A stretch of DNA of 64,000 nt, from NCBI RefSeq assembly GCF_000219625.1, contig NC_018211.1, forward strand, positions 868,001-932,000. The letters run 5' to 3'. Below are positions 44,317 through 56,703 of the stretch, in pieces. Made by a program: the position numbers and the translations under genes. The notes beneath the pieces were generated by a model. The model was not told where the DNA came from and ran no database searches. It saw only the letters and a program-made list of their open reading frames with translations. This DNA is from Zymoseptoria tritici IPO323. Lineage: Eukaryota; Ascomycota; Dothideomycetes; Mycosphaerellales; Mycosphaerellaceae. How positions within the stretch are numbered: the stretch's first letter is position 1; the number at the start of each line of letters is the position of its first letter.

Positions 44317-45708
44317 TCGGCGCGAGGTTGAAATGGTATAGAGATATAGTGGAATATATGCATGTTGAGCACCAGTCTCTTCGAGACCGCCCTGTCCCGC
44401 ACCATCGGCGCTCTCCGACTCGTTGACATCGACTACGAAGCTCATCTCGTTGTCATTGCCACAGAATAGCATTCCACCACCGAAGTATTCGAGGCTCTTC
44501 GCCGGCACGCCTCTTGGGATACAAGGAATGTGTTCACCAGCACCCTCACTCGACGGACGCAATTTCCCCATCAATCGCGGACCTGTTGGACCAAATCCTG
44601 AGATGTGGAGTTGCAGAATGCACGGCGCTGGTTCATTCCGGAAAACTCGCGGACGTGAACACACAGGCGCAGGACTTCGATCACGACGGGTGGATTTGAG
44701 GTCCGTAAGCAGTCGATCTGATGGTCTGTTGAGCCGCTTCTGGTCGTCGGTGGGAAAGAAGAGAAGGTGAAGAGGGCAACACGCAGGTGAGGACAACCAA
44801 GCTGCCGCGGATGTACGGCGTGCGCGCGGCGAGCTTCAACGCTGCAATGCGTTGTTGACCGTTCCGGTCTGCTTCCAATAGCACGGTCAGCTTTGTGAGG
44901 CGGAGCATGCGGATGTACTCCTTCTGTCAAGGTCTTCTGCGGATTTGCCACAAGCTTTGTCAATGGGATTGTGCTTGTTCGTTCAGAACGCTGCCTCCGA
45001 CCTGAGGGGTATTGCTGGAATGGAATCAAATTTCGAACGCTTTCGGTTATGGCAGGTCAACAGCTTGACATACTCTGCGTCGTACGGGAGACCTCCACTC
45101 GCTCTTTTGTGGGACTTGATGCTCGCGAACGCGATTTCCTGCACCTGAGGTATGGCAGACACCGTCTTGATCACACTGGCACTGTTCGAGCGAGTGGGAC
45201 CGAAGCTGGTAATGATTTCCTCGACGTTCGCTGGCTTGTGCTCGAGCTCGAGCCAGAAGTGGTCGACGCCATCTCGAAAGGAAGCCCTCGAATGAGGTAT
45301 GGTAGCATCCACTCGATCTCCTTGCTCACCGGATGGATGCTGAGTTTCGAGAGGAAGTCGTTGAATGACGTGGTGCGGTCTCACCAGTGCGTCGGCTTCT
45401 CCATCGTCTTGGTGAGCTGCATCTTGGGTGGGTTTGCGTGGATGGCATCCTTCGCCTCTATTGTCTATACTGATCTGCTGTCAATGGCATAGTTCTTCGC
45501 TTGAAAAGTGAAGGCAAAAGTCTGCTGCCTGGCGAGTGAATCATTGAAAAGTGAAGCACGAACTTTTTCCTTGACAATAGGAAAGAAAAGACAATCAATG
45601 ATTTTCCCAGCAACTTTCGACTACAAATACAACCCTCCCCTCCTCTTTCAGCAAAATCTTCTCCGCCACAAACCCCAATTCCATCCATCCACATCCAACA
45701 TCATCACC
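44317..45708. other. Stretch with a possible decayed or multi-exon gene on the minus strand
   Basis: Protein-like segments occur in three different minus-strand frames: about 45.0-45.38 kb (QEIAFASIKSHKRASGG), about 44.7-44.92 kb (KEYIRMLRLTKLTVLLEAD, preceded by an acceptor-like TTGACAG) and about 44.37-44.6 kb (LEYFGGGMLFCGNDNEMSF). They could be exons of one unrecognised gene or a relic. No start, stop or exon set can be fixed. Confidence 0.25.
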
Positions 45709-46241
45709 ATGGCCGCCGCATTCGCCAACTCTCCCGAAGCTATCGCCGTCCTCGCCGTGATCCAAGCCCTCATGGATTCCAAGGTCGAAGTGCACCGCGG
45801 CGGCGAGTTTTGGGCCCTTGTTTCCGCAAAAGTGCGCACCGAGCATGGGTTCAACATCGGTTGTAAGTCTTCCAAATTCTCTGCTCCGTGCGAGAGCTTT
45901 GATGCTGACATTGGTGGTGATCTCTAGCTGGGCGCGCGAAGAAAATGCACCGCATGATGAGAACTGCTGCTCCGAGTGGTGTGCCTGACGCGAGGAAGTT
46001 TCTGCAGAGGGCTGCGAGGAGCCATAGGCGGAGGAAGGACCGTGCTGCGAGGGAGGAGGCTGGGGGGTTGCGTGGGGCCGGTGCTGTGGAAGGAGAGGGA
46101 GAGGGAGAGGAGGAGGGAGAGGAGGAGGCAGAGAAGCAAGCGAAGTAAGTTGTCCTGCGCCTCTCTGGATTATCGGTGGGACTGTGCTAATGTCGGTGTA
46201 ACAGGACGAACGAGTTTACGCTCGCTTTCAGAGAGCGCTAG
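45709..46241 (+). CDS. FW-motif small protein, member B
   Basis: Exons 45709-45862, 45928-46144 and 46205-46241 give 135 aa. The first domain (EAIAVLAVIQALMDS, GGEFWALVSAKV, GFNIG) ends at a phase-1 intron, as in members A and C. The second part has VPDARKFLQRAARSHRRRKD, matching LPDAQQYINRVWRERR in member A. A Gly/Glu-rich acidic run follows, then a phase-2 intron before the 11-residue tail TNEFTLAFRER, again as in member A. Exon 1 is exactly 154 nt, the same as in member C 1.5 kb away. The protein is small, with no signal peptide or membrane span. A basic helix beside an acidic run suggests a nucleic-acid or chromatin protein, but this is inference only. Confidence 0.75.
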
Positions 46242-47425
46242 GCTTACTAGATTTCGTTCTTGGCTTGTTTCGGGTGGAAGAGGGAGGGACTGTGCTGCTG
46301 GGAGTGGAGAGGGGTGTTGACAGTGGCTGGATTCTTGGAAGCTGTTAGCTCCGACTTCTAGAATACCAGACCCATTCGCTCGATTTTACGCTCGAGCTCT
46401 CTGAAAATATCATGTAATTCAGCAGGCTATGCTTATATCCATTAGTACGGTGCTTCCTGTTTGCTTGGAGTGGAACTCGGGAGAGCATTGCGAACGACAC
46501 TCTCTCGAAGCCGGCTTCAAGCTATGCCATTGACAGCGAAGGTATTCGTCTAGAACTGTGCACTAAGTCTGAGCGAGAAACATTGTCAATCGAGATTGGG
46601 CCCATCCTTGCTGTATTGGTTTCGAGAGCTTCGAATCTGCAGTGCAGCCTCGACTGTACTAATCTTCCCTTGATAGCACAGTCACCCCTACCCATCGCTT
46701 AAAGCAGTCAAATATAGATGTGAGTCGGGACCCATGCTTTGTTTTGACCCTGGTGCTTCCTGTACATCGATATGGAATCATGCCGATGGAGACAACATCG
46801 TGGGTACAAGACGCTGCGGTGGGTCTGGAGCATAGATTGGCTGGTTTCTGGTCAAAGGGTTGAATTCCTGTCTGGGTCGAGGGCTTCTACTTAGCATAGT
46901 CCTGCTCACCCATCGAACGAGAGAGGTAGCTGCACATCAACGCCAGTACATTAGCTTCAGAGATGCTTTCTGCGAAAGCCGATCAAGCTTTACCAACAAC
47001 ATCGCTGTCGTAGGCACAAAATGTTGGATGGATATCGAAGAACGATCGATCGAGGCTGAGAAGACTCGAGACAATTTTGTATGGGATGGAGAGCTTCTGC
47101 ATTGCGGTTCGTTTTGGTCTATCAAAAATCGCTTCCAATGGCGTACTCTCTCGATGGTACGGGCGAAAGACCACGGAACAACCAGAGCTTCGTATTCAAA
47201 TCAATTAAACAGGGCTTCAAAAGACCAACCCCAATTTCACTGCTTCAATCCCATCGCAATAGCACAGTCCCGCCGAAAACCCCTGAAATGCCCGAATCCG
47301 ATCTCCAAAAAGCACAAAGGCATAACTCCACCCCACTCAACGCTCTCTAATCGGCAGATTCTGCTCATCCGTCCTGCTACACCATGGTTAGCACAGTGTT
47401 TCGGCGACTTTGGAAACGATCCGAC
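46242..47425. other. Spacer between convergent FW-motif members B and C
   Basis: About 1.2 kb. A plus-strand frame at 46860-47534 has no family features and partly overlaps the end of member C; I see no supported gene here. Confidence 0.45.
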
Positions 47426-47837
47426 TTACTTCTTGCCTCCTGTCGGAGATCCCTTCCTCGATCCTCCGTTCGAAGAACCAGGACTTCTTCGCTTATCCTT
47501 CGCCACAGCAGCTTCAGCTCTCCGTGCAGCCTGACGGACGGCCTTGCGCACGAACGAATCGGTGCTTGGGAGGTCGACCAACGGGTTCCTTGCCCGAATT
47601 CCCTTGTAAACAGTCTCGATGCGTGAAGCTTTTGTCAAGATTAGCATGTATTCTTCAAACCGGCTATCATTTGCAATACTTACTTCCCCAGGAAAGGTTG
47701 GAATTCGCTTGCAGGTTGGAAGCGACTTGCTGCCAAAATGCAGAAGACTTGGTAAATTCTGCGCTGGAATTGATGGCTTGTAACACTGCGGCGACGATGG
47801 CGCTGTCACGCTCATAGTCTGGCGAGTTGGGATCCAT
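47426..47837 (-). CDS. FW-motif small protein, member C
   Basis: Two minus-strand exons, 47837-47684 and 47628-47426, are joined over a 55-nt intron (GTAAGT..AAAAG, GCTAAT branch-like site) and give 118 aa. The N-terminal domain (DSAIVAAVLQAINSS, SSAFWQQVASNLQ, LSWG) aligns with members A and B, and the intron follows at the same phase-1 position. The second part (SRIETVYKGIRARN, DSFVRKAVRQAARRAEAAV) is a basic helix, ending in a Ser/Gly/Lys-rich tail (SPGSSNGGSRKGSPTGGKK) instead of the short extra exon seen in A and B. It is convergent with member B, 1.2 kb apart, so the two may be an old inverted duplication. The function is unknown. Confidence 0.75.
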
Positions 47838-48912
47838 GGTAATGGGAGGAAAAGGAGAAGTTGAAGATGTGGTTGTGTTGTGGAGGTGAGTTGGTGCGAG
47901 GGGATGATATTTTCGATGCGAGGGAAACTCGGCAGGTTAATATGGCCGCCGACGAAATTTGGATGCAGCGTCGAATGACCTCGGATGGGTCTGGTGATTT
48001 ATGACACGCGGAAAACTTGATTGTCGTTTGTTGATTGTCGTCGTCGGGCGTTGGTGAAAATATGACCAGTAGAGCACGTTCCTTCCTCATTCGGTAAGGT
48101 TCCGCCAAGCATTGAGCTGAAGGTGAATGAATCAGCTTGCAGTGCAAACCTGCAGAGGATCACATCTTTTTACCAAAATGTTACGACCTGTAGCCATGAG
48201 TCTCCTAGCTCATGTTGAATCGTCACCAGCCATGCTAACTGTGTTGCCTCCAGTTCGTCCCATGACCGATAGGTTTTGGAGAGCAAAAAGTCAAATTCGA
48301 ACTGGCGACCTTGAAGCAAACAAAAAAGAGGGCATTTTTGAGTCTGCCGACTTTAATTTTGTTAGCACTAGCGACAACCCCGTATCCCGACTGACCATAA
48401 TTGGAAGTGTCTCGGGGGTTGAAGGTCATACCCCGTATCCCGACTGACCAATAATTGGAAGTGTCTCGGGGGTTGACGATGACAGCTCTTTTTCCTTGTA
48501 TATATATCCAAAATAATTCTGCCGTAGTCATGCCGCCCCTTTTGCCGAGGAGCTTGATGTTGTTGTATTAAGAAACTCTCTGGATGGTAATGTGTCATAC
48601 TACATGCATTTAATGGACCTCTTTGATGGTGATGTGACCCTTTCACCTGGAACAATGCAGTACTTTCCATTCACTTCTAGCATAGTCATGCAGAACGCTC
48701 GCGCAAGACTCGCGCGAGGTGAACTGATTGTTTACAATGAAGAAGATGTTGTTCTGACAACACGTAGGACGGTGTAGCTATGTTGCTCTGCCACATTCAC
48801 GTGCAAAACATGAAGCTCGTGAACCACGCCTCACCTTACTTAAACATGAGCTTCTCTCTCAACGGCAACATGAACCAGCATTTCTCCGCAACAAACCAGC
48901 AAAGCAATCAAC
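47838..48912. other. Spacer with a short tandem duplication
   Basis: No gene is supported. It contains a directly repeated segment of about 45 bp (48378-48476) and AT-rich DNA, possibly a relic of a mobile element. Confidence 0.4.
48378..48476. repeat. Two direct copies of a 45-bp segment, period 53 bp
   Basis: The segment starting CCCCGTATCCCGACTGACCA at 48378 recurs at 48431 with one inserted A. Both copies end with TCTCGGGGGTTGA. The spacer is only 8 bp. Near-identity suggests a recent event. Confidence 0.85.
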
Positions 48913-50448
48913 ATGAACACCATCATCGACAACCACGGTGTCAACCAACCCGATGCCCCACGATTCCAAACAGAACAGGGCAACCCGCGTGTTGTTGAAG
49001 GCGACGAACGAGACACCTGGTACCCCATACCCGAAACCGAAGAACGAGTGCTCGGCTGGTGGTACCTTCACCAGTACATCGCAACGCTCGAACAAGGCCG
49101 TCCCGTTTGGGACTCCGAGGATATCCACTGGCGCCTCACTTTCGACCATCCTGATGGTCCACTTCATCAAGTCGTCGTGCAGTATGACACTCGTCCAGTC
49201 GATGTCGAGCCTTATCCGGAGACATGGAACCTCGCATCCCAAGAAGATTGCGAGGCGCAGCCCTTTCAAGTTGGCGATGTGATTGCTGCGCGGCGCAACG
49301 GACACGACTATGCGATCCCAGTCAGAGTTGTGGCACTTCGCCCCGAGGGGAAGTTGCGAAACAGACAGAAACTGAAAGTCATTCGCATCCTAGGTGGCTC
49401 AGGATTACAAGAGGAAACGGAGATCGACGAGAAGAAGTCAGACGGACGTCGTCATGGTGGAGGTAGGCCGGTGTCATTTACCGTCGACAGGTCGGATTGC
49501 ATCAAGATCTTCATTGGGTCGGCCACACGTTTCGATCGCCACAACAAGGGTCTTTACCCTTCGATCGAAGGGCGAGTCTCCGTTGCAGAGAGTGACATCG
49601 TTGTTAGGCCTCCTGTTCCGGATTCTCCACCTCCACCGTCACATGTCACGCCGAAGCGCAGAGCGGAAGAGGTATCGTCTGAACCCGCTACACCCTCAAT
49701 CGTCATGGCGTCTCCGGTACCACACCAGCCTGCATCACATCGGCAACCCCGAGCTCAACCAGACCGAACTCAACGATCACGCCCGTCCAACTTCACCACT
49801 CCGGCAGCAGCCGTGAGACAGCGAGTAGCAAACATCGCTCAGAGGCATCAAGCAGAAGTCCCTGCGATGGTCAGCACAGATCCACCCAGTGAACTCCCAC
49901 CAGCACAAGAAGCGCCAACCCTCCCACCTGCAGCTCAGCTAGCAGTACCCATGACCGTCGTCCAAAGCCTACCCGCCGCAGCATTCTACCGCCATCCCGA
50001 GACCGGCATGCCAACACAACGCCCACCCAAGATCGCTCTCGAAATGTCCGTCCTCTTCCCAGGTGAATGGCTCACGTCATCACTGGAAACCTGCCTTGAA
50101 ACCCTGCGGTGGTTCAATATCTGCCATCCGCGATGGTGGCCAGGCCATCCGGGCTCAAGTCCGTTGGATGTGTGGTATTATGAGTTGTTGCTACGGACGT
50201 TGATGGTTATGATGGCGCACGAAAAGACGCCAGAGGGAGTGATCTTGACTCCCGAGGACTTGAGTGTTAGTGGTTGGCTGAGGAGGCCGCCGGAGGGGCT
50301 GTCTGAGGTTCAGGTTTCGGAAATGGTTGGAGAGGAGGTCCGGAGGAATGTGTACTGGGCTAGAGATGCGGAAATGACAGTTGCGGCGGCGGCTGCTGCG
50401 GATGAGGCGTCGGCATCGGCTGCGACGGGAACAGCAGCAGCGACATAA
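48913..50448 (+). CDS. Orphan 511-aa protein, function unknown
   Basis: An intronless frame from the ATG at 48913. Residues about 25-235 look globular and rich in beta-type sequence (GWWYLHQYIATLEQG, IHWRLTFDHPDGPLHQVVVQ, FQVGDVIAARRNGHDYAIPV). A Pro/Ser/Gln-rich linker (about 240-365) with basic patches follows. A second folded block rich in Trp (about 370-475: LFPGEWLTSSLETCLETLRW, HPRWWPGHPGSSPLDVWYYE) comes next, and then an Ala-rich tail. There is no signal peptide or membrane segment. I do not recognise either block. The long intact frame, balanced composition and Pro-rich linker argue for a real gene, perhaps lineage-restricted. Confidence 0.7.
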   Translation: MNTIIDNHGVNQPDAPRFQTEQGNPRVVEGDERDTWYPIPETEERVLGWWYLHQYIATLEQGRPVWDSEDIHWRLTFDHPDGPLHQVVVQYDTRPVDVEPYPETWNLASQEDCEAQPFQVGDVIAARRNGHDYAIPVRVVALRPEGKLRNRQKLKVIRILGGSGLQEETEIDEKKSDGRRHGGGRPVSFTVDRSDCIKIFIGSATRFDRHNKGLYPSIEGRVSVAESDIVVRPPVPDSPPPPSHVTPKRRAEEVSSEPATPSIVMASPVPHQPASHRQPRAQPDRTQRSRPSNFTTPAAAVRQRVANIAQRHQAEVPAMVSTDPPSELPPAQEAPTLPPAAQLAVPMTVVQSLPAAAFYRHPETGMPTQRPPKIALEMSVLFPGEWLTSSLETCLETLRWFNICHPRWWPGHPGSSPLDVWYYELLLRTLMVMMAHEKTPEGVILTPEDLSVSGWLRRPPEGLSEVQVSEMVGEEVRRNVYWARDAEMTVAAAAAADEASASAATGTAAAT

Positions 50449-50663
50449 GGATATTTTGGTGAGGCAGCACTTGTCGACAAAGCGTGATTTGAGAAGAGGG
50501 AAGCGGAAGCATGAGGAAGCGAACTTGCGATGTCTCATTTGAAAATGGCAATTGTCTTGAACTTCTGGGACATCCCCACTCTGCGCTTGCCTGATTAGCC
50601 TGCGATGATAATATCGATCCTCATGATCACCAACAAGTCTCACCGAAGTCCTTCAACTGTTCA

Positions 50664-51933
50664 TCAAGATCCGCAATGCGCCATCTGCAGAACCTCCTCG
50701 AAACTCAAACCCTCCTCTTCCCTGTTGATAAGCTCCGGCCTCCTCGTTGGCACAAAAGGTCCCATAGCCGGCTGAATTCTACACCGCCCAGCACTCGAGC
50801 TTTCTCCTTCGCTCTTCTTCAAAGTAGACCAACTACTCCCACTCTGCTCAAGCGTCGCCGTCTCGGAATCGCCAGTCCTCCAAAAGCCTACTGGCCGGCC
50901 ACTCTCCTTCTCATCATCGTCTGTAATCATCGCAACCTCCATCGCCCTCTTCGGCACCCTCAAATTCCCGTCCTCATCTTCTTCCTCCTCTTCGAGCAAC
51001 CCCGGCCATAACTTTACAATCAAACACTTCAATGCCAACAAACTTGCACAAACAATCCCCACATTCGCCTCCACCACACTCCAAATGATCGCCCAAATTC
51101 CCGACATAACAAAGTCGCCTTGCTGCGCAATCGCGAGGACAGTCGCCAGACGGATAACGCTGACCGCACACACCACAAACCCCAACAGAAACACACAAAG
51201 CGTAGCAACTCTCTGCTTCCTTGGGAGATGCAGCGCCGCGATAGCAGGAATCGGGAGTATCAGAATCGCCAGATCGAGGAAAATGTCCACACTTGCGACG
51301 GACACCCAATACGTCTGGGCATTCCGACAGTGGCCTGAAATTTCCGGATTCCAGAGCTTGGCGGTCGGATTGCAGAGGAAGATACCACCAAATATGCCCC
51401 AGCAGGTTGCGGGGAGGAGCAGGAAGAGGAGGATGTAGCAGATGGTGCGGGTGCGTGGCGAGGAGAATATGCGGAGGTATTGGGTGAGAATGGAGGATTT
51501 GGTGATGTTGACGGTCAGGGACCAGAGCGAGTTGTTGGCCACGATGAGGCGGGCGATGAGCGTTGTGTGGTGAAAGAGGAGTGGAGAGGTCGGGGTGGTG
51601 ATGCCGATGCCGGAGTGCACGGCGATGCCGATAAGGATGCACATTGTGATGGCGCAGAGCTGGGTGGATGTCAGATGGGTTGTCATCTCGGTCGATCATG
51701 ATGAGACGTACTAGTGAGAGGAGGATGACCCAGTCGTCAAGGCCGATGCAGCGAACGATTCTGGCTCGAGCGTACCACCGTAGCATCACGACAGTGGTAG
51801 CAAGTGCAGTAAATGCGATTGCAGGGCCCAGAGCTCCCCAGCCGACATCTCCTCTATTGAGATGTGCAGCTGTGGGTCCGAGAGCTGCCCCAGAGTCGCC
51901 TGGAATGCTGTCGTCGATGTCTTCTCTGAACAT
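50664..51933 (-). CDS. Rhodopsin-domain (PTH11/SAT4-type) integral membrane protein
   Basis: Exons 51933-51712 and 51659-50664 on the minus strand are joined over a 52-nt intron (GTACGT..CACCCAG), giving 405 aa. About seven hydrophobic segments run from residue 25 to 290, with family motifs LRWYARARIVRCIGLDDWVI after the first span, LWSLTVNITKSSILTQYLRI, and CRNAQTYWVSVASVDIFLDL with LPIPAI. A cytosolic tail of about 120 residues with an acidic EEEEEDEDGN run follows. These fungal seven-span proteins include the Pth11-like group but mostly have no known ligand; the CFEM domain of Pth11 is missing here. An in-frame ATG at 51990 would add 19 residues. Confidence 0.88.
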
Positions 51934-52621
51934 GATTGATGTCTTGTCGCAGGCATAGAAAGAGAAGGTGAGGTCAGGAGTCTCCAGCAAGAGGAAGAAC
52001 TGGAATCAGAGCTGGACATTTTGCAAGCCATCCTTTAACGGCTAGATGGGCCCATTGTGCTCTTGCCGTCACTAGCAAACCTGATCCTGAAGCAGGTGCA
52101 GGCGATCGTGGTGGTCGAAGTGGTGGTTGGTCGCGAGATGTTGCCCGACTGAGCTGTTCGTAGTCCGTGTTCTCCATGTTCCGTAGGTTCAATTCGATAT
52201 CGAGCATCGCTGAGAGGTCGAGTCTAGAGTAAGGTTTGGCCGGACCGTGGTTATAGATGTTTTGGACAAAGAGACGGTAGTTGGCAGGATAGTGGGAAGC
52301 TTAGCGCAGAAGACCTTTCTTTGCAAGAAGGCTCTCTGCCAGTCATCTTCTTTAAACCAGCGTCAAGATCCGACAGTCCCTCTCAAGGTCGTTGTCCGTC
52401 TTCAGCATCCATTTCTCTGGTAGATGTGGCCAGCCCGGATGGCGATGTCCAAGTCCTCCCAATGATGGTCCGGTGTCGTCATTAGAGGCAATTCGTCCCG
52501 GAGGCATCGTAGACTTCCAGCTTCGCAAAGCACAACAGACTACCCTCTGTGCTGCTCGAGATGAATGCATGCCACACAGTGGAGCAATGACAACCCACTA
52601 AGCCTCCGCACCAGCACTTCC

Positions 52622-52852
52622 CTACCGTCGATGATCACTTTCCAGCTTCATTGCCGCCGCCCTCTGGAACAAGGCTATCTTCATCTGCAAGTAAGCATGC
52701 ACCGCTGGATCAATATCTTCGGCATCCGGTGTCTGACGCCTCGAAGGTATCGATGCCGTCCAAGACTCGATGGCGTTGACTTCGCGGCTGGCCAGGTAGC
52801 GGTGTGAAGGAGTGGGGGAGGAGATGGTTGAGTTTGAAGTCGAGTCTGACAT
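52622..52852 (-). CDS. Small hypothetical protein, 76 aa
   Basis: The ATG at 52852 opens a frame with a Ser/Thr-rich head (MSDSTSNSTISSPTPSHRYL), then a helix-like stretch (VNAIESWTASI) and a second (AVHAYLQMKIALFQRAAAMK). No known motif was seen. Composition and a plausible two-helix end are the only support, and the frame is open further upstream to 53032. It may be an exon of a larger gene or chance. Confidence 0.3.
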   Translation of the reverse strand: MSDSTSNSTISSPTPSHRYLASREVNAIESWTASIPSRRQTPDAEDIDPAVHAYLQMKIALFQRAAAMKLESDHRR

Positions 52853-53499
52853 GCTGGAAATGGTTGATGTTGGCGTTGTTGTTGGTCGAGATGGGCGCAT
52901 TGCTCGTTGGTGATCAGGGAGTCTGCTTTGTCGTCTAAGTTTCGTGAGATTGTTGTCGAGACAGGTGCTGCTGTAAATCTGATTCGAAGTCAAAGAAGTC
53001 TCAGACAACGCTCCTCGACCGGACAGCGGCACCGAAGCAACCTATATACGCCATATGAGATTCATGACAAGGGTAGATCTACCTTATCTCTCACACCGCC
53101 AAGGAAAAGGCAGACCCCCACCCACCTTCCCTATTTGACAAGCACACGAAACCAGAAACTGTAATACGACCTCTTGCACGGCCGAGCAATCAGCGGTCAG
53201 AAGAAAGGCGTCAACTTCAACTCCAAATACCACCCGGTGCGGCTGTCACGAATCATGCGGGACAATCAGTCGTCAATTCGCTATTCATCCAGTGGTGTTG
53301 GAAAGAGCCAGGCCTTCCGACTGGCCCTCATGCCTTCGAGGTATTAGAGATCCGAACGTTCGACCCGCGTGGAGTTGCACGGCGTGTATTCTCGGTGGCG
53401 CCAGCAGCGCCACGTGGGAAGGAAGTTGACAGATCTGACGGTGTATGACGGAAAGATTTGCCCTTCGAGTCGAGGAATCGCGGTTTTGTGTGGTGCAGG

Positions 53500-53567
53500 G
53501 TTGGACGTCTTGACAAATAGAGCATGCGGCACATGTGGCAGATGCTCTATTTGTCAAGACGTCCAAC
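53500..53567. repeat. 26-bp perfect inverted repeat with a 16-nt loop
   Basis: Positions 53500-53525 are the exact reverse complement of 53542-53567 (left arm begins GTTGGACGTCTTGAC). The spacer 53526-53541 contains the palindrome CACATGTG. No gene overlaps it. The size fits a small-RNA-precursor-like fold or a miniature inverted-repeat relic, and the perfect arms imply recent origin or selection. Confidence 0.85.
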
Positions 53568-54384
53568 AGCAACCGGTCTTCCTTGCACGGCACCTACTCG
53601 AGTCGAGATAAGACGACCAGAAAGAACGAATCTCGTCGCTGATCGGCGTTGACAGCACCGCCATGATCTTCTTCGACTGTCGTGCTTTGCTTCGTGGGGT
53701 TGCGTCCTTTGCAAGTCAGGTCGATGAAGTTGTTGATGGAAGAGAAGGAGCAATTCCAAATCCCTTACAAATCCGACATCCCTGCCCTGGATGAACCGTT
53801 CTGTCCAACGTCACACACGGCATCCAACGGCAACCCCTTCAAACCCGCTGCATCAACTCATCGAATTCGCGAAAAGCCTCATCTGAACATCCAATAATGG
53901 GCAGTGACAATTCATCCTTCGGTTCCGATACAATCGGCACCGCAGTACTCACAAAGACCCAAACAAGTCCGGTTAAACTCGCCCGCCCGCATCGGGAAGG
54001 AGCGATCCAGCCCTGGATCTGATGACAATTCTCCGCTGTCCGAATTTCAGCCGAGTCGTTCTTCAAACATCTCGATCACGATGTACTGTAGACGATGGTA
54101 CAAAGAGACATGCAAGGCCATTGTCAGCGTTGAAGGTCGGTTCTTCTTGACTCTTTTCATTTCCGTTGTTAGACTGTCGAGGACTTCTCGGAGTTGCAAA
54201 TTCATCACGGAGAATTTGTGTTCTACCACCGCAAGTTGACAGGCGTTGGGTGACGAAGATGAGAAGACATCAAAATGAAGTATGATAATGTTCGTTCAAC
54301 AACCCGAAAACTGTAATGCTCTAGCTACAACCATATTCACAAACCCAAACCATTCCTTCCCATCGTCTCAAAACGTGATATCAT

Positions 54385-56703
<2,319 letters not shown>

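Larger units (their letters stand above)
51934..54384. other. Gene-poor stretch with a small frame and a strong hairpin
   Basis: Only one short coding candidate (52622-52852, minus) and the inverted repeat at 53500-53567 stand out. A 77-residue minus frame ending near 51974 is too weak to call. Confidence 0.45.

Noticed and set aside
46860..47534. 224-aa plus-strand frame
   Set aside because: Its 3' part is antisense to FW-motif member C and the rest has no family features.
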